Shown here one piece after another: positions 32,928-43,823 of a DNA stretch of 64,000 nucleotides (its first letter is position 1; each line of letters starts with the position of its first letter). The notes under the pieces were generated by a model. The model saw only the letters and a list, made by a program, of their open reading frames with translations, was not told the DNA's origin and did not search any database. The stretch lies in contig CP136068.1 of NCBI GenBank assembly GCA_032622095.1, forward strand, positions 138,329,989 to 138,393,988, given 5' to 3'. This DNA comes from Siphonodentalium dalli. Taxonomy: Eukaryota; Mollusca; Scaphopoda; Gadilida; Siphonodentaliidae. Both the position numbers and the translations under genes were made by a program.

Positions 32928-34097
32928 TTGTTGCGTTCTGGGAGCCATAACGGGGGGATGAAATTTTGTAAAATATTACTAGGCATGAAATCTAGTACAC
33001 CTAATTATATGGTGTACGGAGAACTTGGTAGACATTCCATTTTAGTGGAAATAAAGTGCAGAGTGTTAACTTATCGGTCAAAAATTGTATCTAGCGATGG
33101 ATCAGAACTGGCTAAGAACATATATCTTATTGTAAAGCAATTACACGCCAACGATCCCAAGTTAACACGCAAGTCAAAATGGCTTAACTTTGTGACAAAC
33201 ACCCTGAATGAACTTGATCTACGTTCTATATGGGAGTCACAGTCTGCTTTATCTAAACAGGACATTCGCAATATTAAGACCTTTCTTATAGAGCAGCAGT
33301 GGGCTAAACTTTTTATCGATTTAGAATTATCTGATTCGTCAAGAGCAACTTTTTACAGAAATATTAAAACCAGCCCCTGTATTAGCCGGTATTTGCTTCA
33401 GTTGCCAGATCATCTGATCCCTTATATGGTGAAATTTAGAACAGCCAGCCACCGACTCCCCGTTGAAAAAAGGCGGTGGCTAAACAGTATACCTTGTAAT
33501 ACCTGTGAACAGTGCGGTAACGGGATAGGGGACGAGTATCATCTCCTACTGATATGCGACGAATTTAGAGATATCCGTGAACAGTTCATTCCAAAATACT
33601 ATTGGCTATCTCCAACGCGAGAAAAGTTTTATGGTTTGATATCTATAGCTAATATATCGCTCCTGAAGAGGGTGAGTATATTTCTAAAATTAGCCTTCAG
33701 AAAATTGAGATAATAACTTACAACTATACTGATGATCTGGAATTGACAGCATTTACATCTATATGTAATTACTCATATATGTAGTTACATCTATATGTAA
33801 TTACTCATATATGTATATATGTATGTATATGTCTATGTATATATATATGTGTATATGTATATATAGCTATATATGTATATGTATATGTATGTATATGTAT
33901 GTATATATATCACTATTGGTGTGAGTCGATCGACAGATAGACTCGTGATTTTAAAAATGAATTTATTACTTATATAATCCATATGTAGTATGATGCCAAA
34001 ATGCTTGTTGAAATATCTTATGTATATAGTGTATATATGTTCGTGTATGTTCCACCTTAAATGGTGGCTTTATGCATTAAACAATTCAATTCAATCT
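32928..34097 (+). mobile_element. 5'-truncated LINE: C-terminal ORF part (32928-33713) and 3' end
   Basis: The 261-codon frame has the look of the C-terminal end of a non-LTR retrotransposon polyprotein: VYGELGRHSILVEIKCR, then KFRTASHRLPVEKRRW, then CEQCGNGIGDEYHLLLIC, a CCHC-like zinc motif (CxxC-x9-H-x4-C). No reverse transcriptase core is present, so the copy is 5'-truncated. Downstream comes a TATATG-rich microsatellite (33760-33910) and a possible tail AACAATTCAATTCAATC ending near 34097. It lies inside the sub-repeat element. The first residues before MKFCKILLGM may be non-LINE sequence. It is inactive on its own. The clade is uncertain. Confidence 0.7.
33765..33912. repeat. TATATG-rich microsatellite
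   Basis: Repeated TATATGTA/GTATATGTAT units, preceded by two copies of ACATCTATATGTAATTACTC. Simple low-complexity DNA within the 3' region of the LINE fragment. Confidence 0.8.
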
Positions 34098-35242
34098 TTT
34101 TATGATTTCAGCTGTTTTCTATTTCTCTATGGGCATATTCTGAGACATAGACGTTTCAAATGGTGTGAATTATAGTATTTTAATCATATTTTATAACATA
34201 AATTGTTATTAAAATCAAGGCACTATCAAAAATAACAGATGACTCGGAAATTAAGTGGATATTAAAGTCAACACAAAGTCACAATTGCAGTTACGTTCAT
34301 CTCATATCCGTCTATTCAGCGATATTCTGCTACGCAGTGTGTTATGGCGCTCCAGTATTCATTAAGCATTATAGCCCCACTGTTATAATCCGCCTTTAGC
34401 TGGCGTATTCTTATTATTGAGATATAACGTCATATGCAATGGCAGTAAATCGTATGGAAACATATCAATTGTGTGGTCTGCTTGATCTGAATATATATTG
34501 AAGAATAACCTGATACGTAATGACATAAAATCTCAAGGAAACCCGCGAAAACAAACAAAATCACATTTAATGTTTTATTGTTTTAAGTTATTTCCTTCAT
34601 AAAAGATTCTTCGTGCTAAAGAACCCTCTCAATACTTTAGAATATAATAGAATTAACCTATAAAATAACATAATTCGGAATAGCGAACCTTCGGAATAGA
34701 GAACCTTCGGAATAGCGAACCTTCGGAATAGCGAACCTTCGGAATAGAGACATGTTCCCAGTTAAACCCTGTGGGTGCAGGGGTACCCTATCAGTCCCGG
34801 ATTATAAAATGCGCTGCAGAGAGTATCCACAGCATTAGCTGAGGTTTATTAATTTTATAATATGGCCTACATACATATCATGGACTTATTCGGGTGCCTG
34901 AAACTGATAAATTACAGCTCATGTGCTATGCCAACTGGGGGAATGTAGCATTCTACTAACATCGCCCAAAATCTCAAAGAAATCGACCACACAACTCCAT
35001 AGAAAACTCCGTCTGAACGACGCTCAATTGTAAATATTTACATCTCGATTCGGGACGCAACAATCGGCGATAAACTAATGCAAATGATTTTGCCATCGAT
35101 ACTCATTGCATTTAATAAATATATAAGACTGGCGGTGTGTGTTGTAAATTTGGATTAATATTCATAAAAATAACTACTTTGAGCAAGATTATTCTCCATT
35201 TCTATTTAATCACCCAACCGGAATGTTTCACATCACTTTAAT

Positions 35243-37230
35243 TCAAATGATGTCTAAATCTGGCGTGAATGACGTTTCCACAATTAATTTCATTTGGACA
35301 CACTTCTTTAAATTGGTGGATACAAAATCACAACGGGTTAAATTAGTCCATTACTTTTATGTTGGGTTATGGGACTTGGTGTGCACAATGAAACATCGTC
35401 TATCTCAGTCATCATATAGGTCACGGTTGAATGATTTAGTATGCTAATAAGGCAAAATAAACGGAACAATATCCATGTGTAACAGTTTTTTTCCATTCCA
35501 TTGTTCGACGTCAACTTGCGGAGTGGTACCATTCTGTTGAATTCACCTTGCTGTATAGTTTCGGGTTTTGTACTTCGAGTTTACTTCGAGATCACTACCG
35601 TTGTCAGAATTCTGTACCCGGGGTTGTAATTTTTCGGCTGAAATAAATGATCAATACTCTGCCAGAATATTCAATAACGCTGTGCACGTGTAACGATATA
35701 AGATACGTGGGGACGCCGATAAATGAAAATAGTGACGTTTAATCCTTTTTTCGACATTTCGTAGCGTTGCGAATTAGTGCGAGACTTTTTTCATAACAAT
35801 ACGAGACCTATGCTCAATTATATCGTCAACACACTGACTGAATATGTGGTCTACAGGTACTTGGTTGAATAAATAAATAATAGAATCACTTTAAATATGC
35901 TCCACTTTGTTTGAAATTCGACAGCGTAGAAAAAATGTACACCGAAAACTGACGCATAACAACCGAGAACCAGCTTTGAGATCGAACCGCATTCAAGTGA
36001 TCAAACATTGTTATACTGCGATAATGATGTCCGCGACCTTTAACCACCTCGGCTATATACGGGACATCTTCAAAAAGTAAGTCCGTTTACCGAGAGTTAA
36101 GCTGAGTGTCAGTCTGAACATGGGTTCGGGGTGGTCTATACCGATCCACATGTGCATGTACTGTACATGAACATATAACTATGCAAACTTTGCATCATGT
36201 GGTCAAGACAACTCATTTCGAAAAAAGAGACAATTTTGGCCATGATATTCATAAAACTATTGGCCATTTAAAATCATACTCAAACGGCTCCGCGTACTGT
36301 GTCTGAAGAATTTAGGTGGGTTTCCCGTTACCACCAGCAAACAGTACGTCGGTGTTAGCCAAAGCAACATATATCAGTATAAAGCGATGCAGCCACTCGA
36401 GCGATAGCGGAATTCATTGGGCGAGCGCGATTCCAGTAAATTCCGACCCATATAAAGCTAAACCTAGCGTAAGAATGTTTCCGCCGCATGGATAATTTCA
36501 CGCAGTGTTTACAAATTCAGAGATTACGACAACAAATTAAACACCGAAAAGCGTATATAAAGAGTCAGAATTGATCAATATTACCGAACATGTCCAACAG
36601 AATTGTATATTTTCAAGAATTTCAACATTTATTACCGAATAGTTTAGTCGTAAATTGATTTAATTTCCGGCATATGCATGATGTTGATTTCGAATTGAAA
36701 TAAAGAAAATATTATTTTGTTTCGATTCATAAACGCATAAAACGTAATTGATCGCATGCAGTTAAAAAATTGTCACAAGCGCAGAATATTCTGAGAGAAT
36801 GCGTAGCATCAATTCTCACAGGAATTGGCATAACAAGTCTACATTTAGAGAAAATGGCGGTGTTGAAAAGCATCTTTATTAAGCTATGGTTTTCGTTTGC
36901 GAAAACGAAAGTCGTTCGCGGAAACGAAACCGAAAGTACATTATGTTAGAACTATTTTTAAAAGAAAAATGTGACGTCATATTGCATGCAGGGGTTGCCT
37001 GTGGAAGTTATTTATAGCGACTGTAACGCGACACAAGGGTAACTTCTTCAGACTCAGTACGCGGGGCGTTTGAGTATATGATTTTAATCAGAACTGGTTT
37101 TATATCAATTGGAGAACGTAAAACGTCGCACTTTAATTATTGACAAACTATAACACCGTATGCGTGGCGGGAACATATCGCCCAGTAACTAGAAATAGAG
37201 TATTAATTGGAGTTTAATACGCGGGTAGAG
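35243..37230. other. Intergenic, apparently unique
   Basis: No gene, RNA or mobile element is supported. It includes the palindrome-like GTTTTCGTTTGCGAAAACG (about 36891) next to GTTCGCGGAAACG. It is one of the longest stretches free of recognised repeats and could hold host regulatory DNA or part of an intron, but nothing shows this directly. Confidence 0.4.
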
Positions 37231-37254
37231 TTCCCAGTGGGGCAGGGTTCGCGC

Positions 37255-37695
37255 TGCCACTTGCCAAATTTGCCAATGGCAAAAATAATTCACATTTGGC
37301 AAAAACTATTTTCATTTGGCAAAAGTTTTGGCAAGTCACTTTTTAATTCCAACAATTTGAAAAAAAAATATTGGTCAATCATTACCATTCATTTCAAGAA
37401 ACTCTTACAACATAATTATATTAGTGGTGTTTATAAGGTTTAGGGAAAGTTAACATCTCTATTAAGTTAATCTCATAACATTAGTACTTATGTGGTTGGA
37501 GGGATTACTAATCCTCCTGTGATGAGATTTGCCCTTCTGCTGAAGCAACCCTTCTACCATTGTATATTGTTCGGTGATTGGCTTATTGGCTAACTGCTTT
37601 TCTATCGATATCAAAATTCGTTTAAACCGCATTTGGCAAATGCTAAACTAATTTGGCAAAAAATATCTTCATTTGGCAAATTATTTGGCAAAAGT
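37255..37695. repeat. Two clusters of TTGGCAAA
   Basis: Cluster 1 (about 37256-37335) and cluster 2 (about 37632-37692) each carry four to six copies of TTGGCAAA or its inverse, with the shared longer phrase TTCATTTGGCAAA. The two clusters are in direct orientation with about 300 bases between them. Probably short degenerate repeats; the function is unknown. Confidence 0.55.
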
Positions 37696-37699
37696 ACAT

Positions 37700-39530
37700 T
37701 TGATAAATTACGCTGGATAATTACCTAAGCCTTTACGATAAATAGCGATCACGGAATAAAACTGTTTGAATGTGCTGAATTATGAACTGGCTTTACTAGA
37801 ATGTGGATTATATAACGAATAATGATGGCTAAAATGCACTTTGATGCGATAAAAGTTATTTGAAATGAGATTAATTTATGCAGAAATGCAATGAGCGAGC
37901 GGAATTTCGTGCAACACTAATTTAACTGTTTCTGAAAGAATACTAGTTAGGCCATATACCGGTACTTCATTCTTCGTTGTATGGTACCAATTTCGGAAGC
38001 TAGTTTACACATTAGTGTCACCCCGTTGTGCGCTATATGCGTACAATTAATTACAAATGGGTGTGATTAAAAAGGTGGTAGTTATTGTACTAGTACATGT
38101 ATCATGATGGCTTGAATTCGTCATAATAATGTTCTTGTCTGTTTCTTCACACGAAACATTTTGTGTGGAGAAGTGCACGACTGTGAACAGCTTGCTAAAA
38201 TCCTTCCAGTCAAGTGAGTAAACAAAATAATTCACTCGAATACACAACAGACTGTTGAGACTACAATAATTATTAGTTAGGCTGCAGTTTGGCATAACGA
38301 TATTTTTTTTAATTGAAGGCTAGCCTGGCATTGTTTTTCAGTTTGTTGTTTGTTTTATTTTACGTTTTGATGGCACATATTGACTTTCTAGAGAGGATTT
38401 TTTTTGAATTGTTAGCATAGAAAAACTCCAATGATTGCCTCTAATAAAGAGCGTCCATGTTTTCGTCGCGGTGTAGACAATAAAGAGCGTTCTCAATTAT
38501 GAACGTGCTCTATTTCAATGTCATGGGTGATTTTGTATGTGGTATTGTGACAATTAAATATAAAGAGCGTCCATGCTTCCGTCTCCCAAAAGCGGTAGAC
38601 AATAAAGAGCGTTCTAAATTACGCACTGTGTTGTCTTTTTGGATGTACTAAATAATGGATCGCTAGCCCGCCCACAACTGAACACACTACATCTACTATC
38701 CATCTTGGAATATGTGGAGATTTTTTTTTTTTTTTTTTTAATTGGGTTGTTAAAAAAAAAAAATGTGGAGATGACAGATACTCGGGATATTTATATCGAA
38801 AGTAAAACAACAAACAAAGGCGCATAAATAGAGTTAACATTATTCAGCCCAGTGTTTATATAAATTTGGGCGCTTCTTATATATGTATGGTCAGAGAGAT
38901 AATGTTCGAATTCTTTCTATTCACTTTGTGGCATATAGAGTGCAAACAAGTTCGCGACTGACACTGATGAATAGTCACTGATTGATTACAAATCACCGAG
39001 TGAATACGCGAGACAATCAAAGCACTATTACTGCCATCTATTTACCAAAACAGACATGTGTCGGCATGTTAATTATTAATGGCTACAAACACAACAATCA
39101 TTCTAGGGGCTATTAATTACTTTATTCACATAGCTATTGTCTTCTATTCCAGATAAACGGCCAAAGCGTAACGTAATCTATACAACACACGCGCACATAC
39201 GACTCCGCATTTTAGTATCGGCTGACTTACGATTACGTCCTCGTAGTCTGCATAATAAAATCCGGCTCCGAATCTGTGTTTTTAATTCGCTCCCCACAAG
39301 TACGTCACTCGTAGTTTAGTCACGGAAATCTCCGAATACCGGTCCTGGTATTATTTATTTATTTTACGGGTTATTTATTATGCGATCGGAATGGGACTTG
39401 GATCATTTTAATCACAACAGGGAGGGCTTTCCGATTGTGTTTTGTAGTTTCTAGAGCGAATAAGTCCTTTGATAAAAATCAAGTACAACTCGTTTTACTG
39501 AGAACAAATGCGATTATCCACTTACCGATA
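37700..39530. other. Intergenic with AATAAAGAGCGT direct repeats
   Basis: At about 38440-38625 a unit beginning AAAGAGCGTCCATG and ending AGACAATAAAGAGCGTTCT occurs twice about 113 bases apart. Between them GAGCGTTCTC faces GAACGTGCTC. Homopolymer T and A runs lie at 38720-38763. No gene is supported. Confidence 0.45.
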
Positions 39531-39894
39531 AACAGGATAGGATAGGATAGGATAGGATATTTTATTTAAATATACACATATTAATGCATAATACATTTGA
39601 CAAATATTATGTTGTATATTCGAGGGGTGGCATAGTCAGGCTAGACTGTCTTACTGCCACCCCCTTAAAAATGAAAAGATGTTATGATAGGCGGTCATGA
39701 TTTCTTGTACAATGCACGGCTATATAATTATGTATCACAAAATGGTTGTATTATATACATGGAGGGTATACGTCTAGATAAATTGTTTATTGGTTACTCG
39801 ATGGTTTGTCTCTTTCTTGTCAGTGGGTTGTTCCTTGAAAGTCGAGTAGGAATGTACTGAGTGAGGTTGAGGATTGCGGTATAGGGGAAGTCAC

Positions 39895-40409
39895 TTATTG
39901 AGGAGCTACTACACAGTCGGGACATCTTTGATTGTTGCATTTAATTGTTGCAGCATATTTTTTAATGCAATCGGCATGTAAACGTCGTTTAAACGTGTGT
40001 CTGGATTGGTATGATGTAAATTCGTTATCTAAGTTGTTCCATATGTTGGAAAGGAATGAAATGGTAGTTGTTGGGACCAAGATGTTCTTGGTTTTTTTTA
40101 AAATAGTGGGTGCTTTTGTCGGGTGGCTGGTCCTGTTTTCCGTTTGGAAAATATGTCGGTAAATGATTCTATTAAACGCATATGATACCAATCATGTATG
40201 AAAACAGCCGCTTGTACTTTGTGGATGTCGTAGATTTTGAGTATATTTTCTTTTTTAAAGAGAGGTTCTGTGTGGCTTCTATATTTCTTATTACATATAA
40301 CTCGTATTGCGCGTTTTTGAAGCATGAAATTTTTTTTGACCGCAGGGACGTGTCCCCATATTTGAACAGCGTAGACTAAATGGCTTTGTATTAGAGCATA
40401 GTATAATGT
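39895..40409 (-). pseudogene. LINE polyprotein C-terminus, separated by a stop and a frameshift
   Basis: Immediately after the TAA at 40410-40412 the same frame continues with residues such as TLYYALIQSHLVYAVQIWG and MLQKRAIRVICNKKYR, the usual LINE sequence after the RT domain. Near 40100-40190 the frame shifts by two, and the remainder (NILVPTTTISFLSNIWNNL, then TFKRRLHADCIKKY) is in another frame to the stop at 39895. The lesions leave the copy unable to make a full-length product. Confidence 0.8.
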
Positions 40410-42680
40410 TTAAAGTGCGCTACCAGGAAAGAAGTGTTTAACTTTATTGATGTGGTATATGGCATTCACCATTTTTGAACAAACAGAGGACACGTGTTTT
40501 TTGAAAGTCAGGTTTTCATCTATATGGATTCCTAGGAATTTTGTGGAGGATTCGTGCTCAAGATTTCCTATCTTGTTTAGTTCCGTATTATTTAAGTAAA
40601 CCTTTATAAAGTTCCATTTGTCATCATTGTTCTCTGGGTGTATCAGCATATAGTTGCTTTTTTTAGTATTGATCACTAACTTATTGCTACAGCACCAAGC
40701 AAATATGTTGCGTAACTCATTATTCACATAACTTTCTACAAGGATGCCATTTTTTCCACCAGTTACTAGAGTCGTATCGTCCGCGTATGATAAGATATCC
40801 ATTGTTGTCGAATTTGACATATCGTTAACGTAAATTAAGAAAATTATCGGTCCCAGAATTGATCCCTGGGGCACTCCACACGTCACTTCCGTCAATTTAG
40901 ATTTGATACCATTGAGTTCAACATATTGCCTTCTATTTTTCAGGTAGCTCTGAAACCATGAGTATGCTGTGCCTCGTATACCATAGTGATCTAGTTTATG
41001 AAGTAAAATATCGTGATTTATCGTGTCAAATGCTTTTGAGAGGTCGAGAAATAGAGCTAAAGTGGAATCTCTTGTCATTTTGTCATTATTTGAGACAACT
41101 TGATCGAGGAGGTGTAATACAGGATGGAAGGTTGAATGATTAGGGCGGAAGCCGTATTGGTGTTTATAAAGTATGTTTTGTTCATTTAAGAAGTCTAGTA
41201 ATCGTTTATGCATTATTTTTTCGAGAAGTTTAGAGATAGCTGGAAGAATGCTGATAGGTCTGTAGTTGGAAATTTCATGAGTGGTATTATTTTTTGGGAT
41301 CGGAACTACTTTAGAAATTTTCATTTTGTCAGGGACTATTCCATGCTCTAAGGACAAGTTAAAAATATGCAATAATGCTGGGGCTATTTCCTCAATTGTT
41401 TCCTTGATAAGTTTAGTTGATATACCATTGAAATCCCTTGATACTTTCCCTGTCATAGAGAAACATGTGAGGATGATTTCCTGCATAGAGGTCGGAATTA
41501 TTTTGAAATTGATGTCGTCTGGTCTGCGGTTACGGAGAAAATCTGTAAAATGAGAGTCATTTTCATGTTCATTGAGTTGGCTAGTTTCCCGCCCAATTTT
41601 TGAGAAAAAGTCATTGAACTTTTCCGATATGAGTTTGGAATTTTCAAGTTCTATTCCGTTTTCGGTAAATGTCTTGGGGTTATTATTTGTGTTTCCATTC
41701 ATCTTCAATGCACCCTTAAGTATTTCCCATGTTTTCTTTAAGTTATTTTTATTTACTTCTAGAATATTTGTATAGTATATATTTTTACTCTTTCTGATTA
41801 GTTTATTATATAAGGTACGATAACTCAAATATTTATTTACGTTCGTTTCCGTGGGTTTATTTAATTTGCGTAGATATAGCTGGTTCTTAACAATACTTGA
41901 CTTAATCAATCCGGATGTCATCCAAGGATTGCGTTTTATGAATTTTTTGGGTATATGTCGGCTTTTGATAGGGAAAGCTAGTTCATATGCATTCATATAG
42001 ATATCTAAGAAGATTTCATATGCTTGGTCGACACTTCTACAAGATGTGACGGAGTCAAAGGTACACGATTTTAAAAGATTTTTGAATATAATTATGTTAT
42101 CAGGACTAAAACTTCTTTGATTAGTGGTTGCTTCGTTATTATTGGTGCTGTTTTGTCTCTTTTGGTTGGATTCTGAATAAAATATGCCGAAGTGATCGGA
42201 AACATCGCATGTGATTATGCCAGATTTACAGTCGCCTTGTAGGTTATTGGTATATATATTATCGATGAGAGTTGCTGAATGATCAGTCATTCGGGTAGGT
42301 TTAGTAATCCTTGGCACGAATCCTCTTGTGAAAATGTTATTTATGAAATCATTCGTTTTTGTATGCGAGTTGAAATTGAGTAGGTCAATATTAAAGTCTC
42401 CTGATATATATGATTTGTGGTTACAAATTTTTTCTAAAATATCGTCGAATTTTTTCAAAAATTGATCAATGTTGGCCTTTGGTGCGGTATTTGGTCTGTA
42501 AACGCAGCCGATTATCCGAGAGTCATTTTTTCCTGGGTTAATTTCCACGAATATTGTTTCTATTACGTGTGGAATAAATTCACTAAGGTCGGGTCGATTT
42601 TTATAGTCAATGGAATCTTTTATGTAAAGGCATACACCACCTCTGCCATCATCGTCGTCAGCTCTGCACTTGAATTCCAT
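40410..42680 (-). CDS. LINE endonuclease/reverse transcriptase polyprotein (main open part)
   Basis: 756 residues open from an internal Met. Residues 1-175 are the back part of the endonuclease, with VYRPN, SGDFNIDLL and the catalytic-type SDH. Reverse transcriptase occupies about 440-720: NYRPISILPAISKLLEKIM, QYGFRPNHST, ALFLDLSKAFDTINHDILL, CGVPQGSILGP and the catalytic YADD (SYADDTTLV), then TKFLGIHIDENLTFKKHV. All main RT motifs are intact. The apparent start is not real: the frame stays open upstream to the insertion boundary at 42738. It ends at a premature TAA. The copy is dead as a unit but relatively young. It is unlikely to be a host gene. Confidence 0.9.
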   Translation of the reverse strand: MEFKCRADDDDGRGGVCLYIKDSIDYKNRPDLSEFIPHVIETIFVEINPGKNDSRIIGCVYRPNTAPKANIDQFLKKFDDILEKICNHKSYISGDFNIDLLNFNSHTKTNDFINNIFTRGFVPRITKPTRMTDHSATLIDNIYTNNLQGDCKSGIITCDVSDHFGIFYSESNQKRQNSTNNNEATTNQRSFSPDNIIIFKNLLKSCTFDSVTSCRSVDQAYEIFLDIYMNAYELAFPIKSRHIPKKFIKRNPWMTSGLIKSSIVKNQLYLRKLNKPTETNVNKYLSYRTLYNKLIRKSKNIYYTNILEVNKNNLKKTWEILKGALKMNGNTNNNPKTFTENGIELENSKLISEKFNDFFSKIGRETSQLNEHENDSHFTDFLRNRRPDDINFKIIPTSMQEIILTCFSMTGKVSRDFNGISTKLIKETIEEIAPALLHIFNLSLEHGIVPDKMKISKVVPIPKNNTTHEISNYRPISILPAISKLLEKIMHKRLLDFLNEQNILYKHQYGFRPNHSTFHPVLHLLDQVVSNNDKMTRDSTLALFLDLSKAFDTINHDILLHKLDHYGIRGTAYSWFQSYLKNRRQYVELNGIKSKLTEVTCGVPQGSILGPIIFLIYVNDMSNSTTMDILSYADDTTLVTGGKNGILVESYVNNELRNIFAWCCSNKLVINTKKSNYMLIHPENNDDKWNFIKVYLNNTELNKIGNLEHESSTKFLGIHIDENLTFKKHVSSVCSKMVNAIYHINKVKHFFPGSAL

Positions 42681-42738
42681 AGGGTGATATCCCGGTATCT
42701 GAAAGTGCGATGCTTGTCTTATTTTAAATGCTTCAGTT

Positions 42739-43512
42739 GACTTGAAACATATTTTATTTGCAAAATATACAAAGGGGATTGGGGCACAAGTTTTTGCAAC
42801 TTATGAAGCCCCTCTCCTAATACAATATTTTAACACACATGTGATCAAGATGACGGTACAAACTTATTTACATGGTGAGAAGTTATGGGAGATATAATGT
42901 GTAGCGCCTTCCAGAGATGATCCAACATGAGATTGCTTCTTATCTGTGAGAAAATTTGTATTTGAAGAATGTCACTATTTTATTAATGTTGGAATGATTG
43001 ACAAGTGCCAATATATTATCTATTCTAAGCACTTTTGTGTTGGTTGTAAAATATAATGGTACACTTGATTCGTTCTCTATTTTGTTATTGTTGTGCTCTG
43101 GAAGGCAATACAGATGATAAATCAGAATGAGATGTTTGAATGGGAGGTTTGTCCACTTGTGAGGTAAAAGTTGAAATTCCGGAAGCAAGTATAGATTCGC
43201 AAATAAGATAAATATAACCATTAGGGGTCAAAACGCTTAGTCGCTGCAATATATTGCTGTGTGATGGAAAATAGTTTCATATTTTGTTGGGACGAGAGAT
43301 AAGGTAATCCACACATGAGTTCTGAAATATGGTTTACTTTGAGATTTACGCGGTCTAGTTTCTCAAAGAGAACTGAGCGCTCACGTTGGTACAATGGGCA
43401 CATGAAGAAATAGTGATATGCGTCTTCAGATCTATTTCCACATGAGCATGCGGGGCTGTCAGCGATATAATTATTGAACATATCACATCGGAGTTCACTG
43501 CAAAAATTACGT
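42739..43512 (-). mobile_element. 5'-truncated LINE tail inserted into the larger LINE
   Basis: ATGCTTCAGTT occurs on both sides (42728-42738 and 43513-43523), an 11-base target duplication. On the minus strand it begins within a C-terminal coding part (43481-43221: SELRCDMFNNYIADSPACSC, then CGNRSEDAYHYFFMCPLYQR, a CCHC-type motif typical of LINE C-termini) and ends with GGAGAGGGGC, CAATCCCC and AAATAAAATATG. There is no reverse transcriptase. The insertion splits the endonuclease of the host LINE. Related tails lie at 11170-11275 and 17475-17600. Confidence 0.85.
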
Positions 43513-43823
43513 ATGCTTCAGTTAAAGCAATAACGTCGAATGAATTATTATTCGACTTTAAATCGCATAGGAGATTACACAAAGAATCGAAATTTGCATT
43601 GATGCTTCGACAGTTGAGGCTGAATATTGAAAATTTTGTTTTTTTATTTGATTGATCTATAGTGTCTGATGGTGAAATGTATCCACATTCATTGCAGGTA
43701 TTAATAGCAGAATTTAAATTATCGTCATTTTCCTGTTCCGCTTCGTTCCATTTCATTGTAAAGTTATATTCATCAGAATCCCGAACCTCACTCAAATTTA
43801 CGTTAGTTGTAGCCATGAGTTCC

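Larger units (their letters stand above)
32202..34758. mobile_element. Element with inverted arrays of a TATTCCGAAGGTTC sub-repeat
   Basis: The direct repeat CAGTTAAAC flanks it (32193-32201 and 34759-34767), an 8-9 base target duplication. The left end is TGGGTAGGGTTCTCTATTCC followed by about ten tandem 14-15 base units CTATTCCGAAGGTTCG up to about 32360. The right end has about five such units in the opposite orientation (34675-34750) and GAGACATGTTCC. The interior holds a long C run (32401), a hairpin (32845-32910) and a LINE fragment. No transposase is visible. hAT-like or another 8-9 base duplicating family is possible. Confidence 0.75.
30483..34804. mobile_element. Foldback element FB3, carrying two further insertions
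   Basis: Ends TAGTCCGGGAGCTTATAG and inverse CTATCAGTCCCGGATTA, relatives of the FB2 ends. The arms are inverted copies of each other (compare 30980-31060 with 32060-32150: GTGGCCGTG, GACACCAG, AAGATGG/GGCGGCCAT). The left arm holds MITE copy 2 (30581-30979), and the right arm holds the sub-repeat element (32202-34758). Removing these leaves about 1.4 kb. No transposase. Confidence 0.75.
30080..35242 (+). repeat. Dispersed repeat X, copy b, with a 4.3 kb nest inside
   Basis: The left part (30080-30482) matches 16475-16866 and the right part (34805-35242) matches 16867-17165 plus 18120-18244, all in the same order. Between them lies foldback FB3. The break is at GTTCGAACAAG on the left and AATGCGCTGCAGAGAGTATCC on the right, which are adjacent in copy a (CTCGAACAAGCGCGTCGCAG). 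This shows FB3 inserted into a pre-existing copy of X. Confidence 0.75.
39534..43816 (-). mobile_element. Long LINE (endonuclease + reverse transcriptase), interrupted and decayed
   Basis: On the minus strand the element runs from an ATG at 43816 to a TATCC-repeat tail at 39534-39560. The start of the apurinic-type endonuclease (FSIFSLNCRSINANFDSL, then FDVIALTE) lies at 43816-43524. It is interrupted by another LINE fragment (42739-43512), then resumes with the rest of the endonuclease, the reverse transcriptase and the C-terminal part. The reading frame after the RT has one stop and one frameshift. The 3'UTR matches the solo copy at 20668-20849. The 5' limit beyond the ATG is not defined. 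CR1/Jockey-group by general appearance. Confidence 0.85.

Noticed and set aside
33071-33271. Minus-strand frame opposite the LINE C-terminal part
   Set aside because: Shadow of the plus-strand LINE frame, which has the recognisable zinc motif.
36885-36950. GTTTTCGTTTGCGAAAACG palindrome as a regulatory site
   Set aside because: Self-complementary short run without repeats or nearby gene; not enough to call a site.
42462-42740. Plus-strand frames opposite the reverse transcriptase region (also 40958, 41281, 41572)
   Set aside because: Antisense shadows of the LINE polyprotein.
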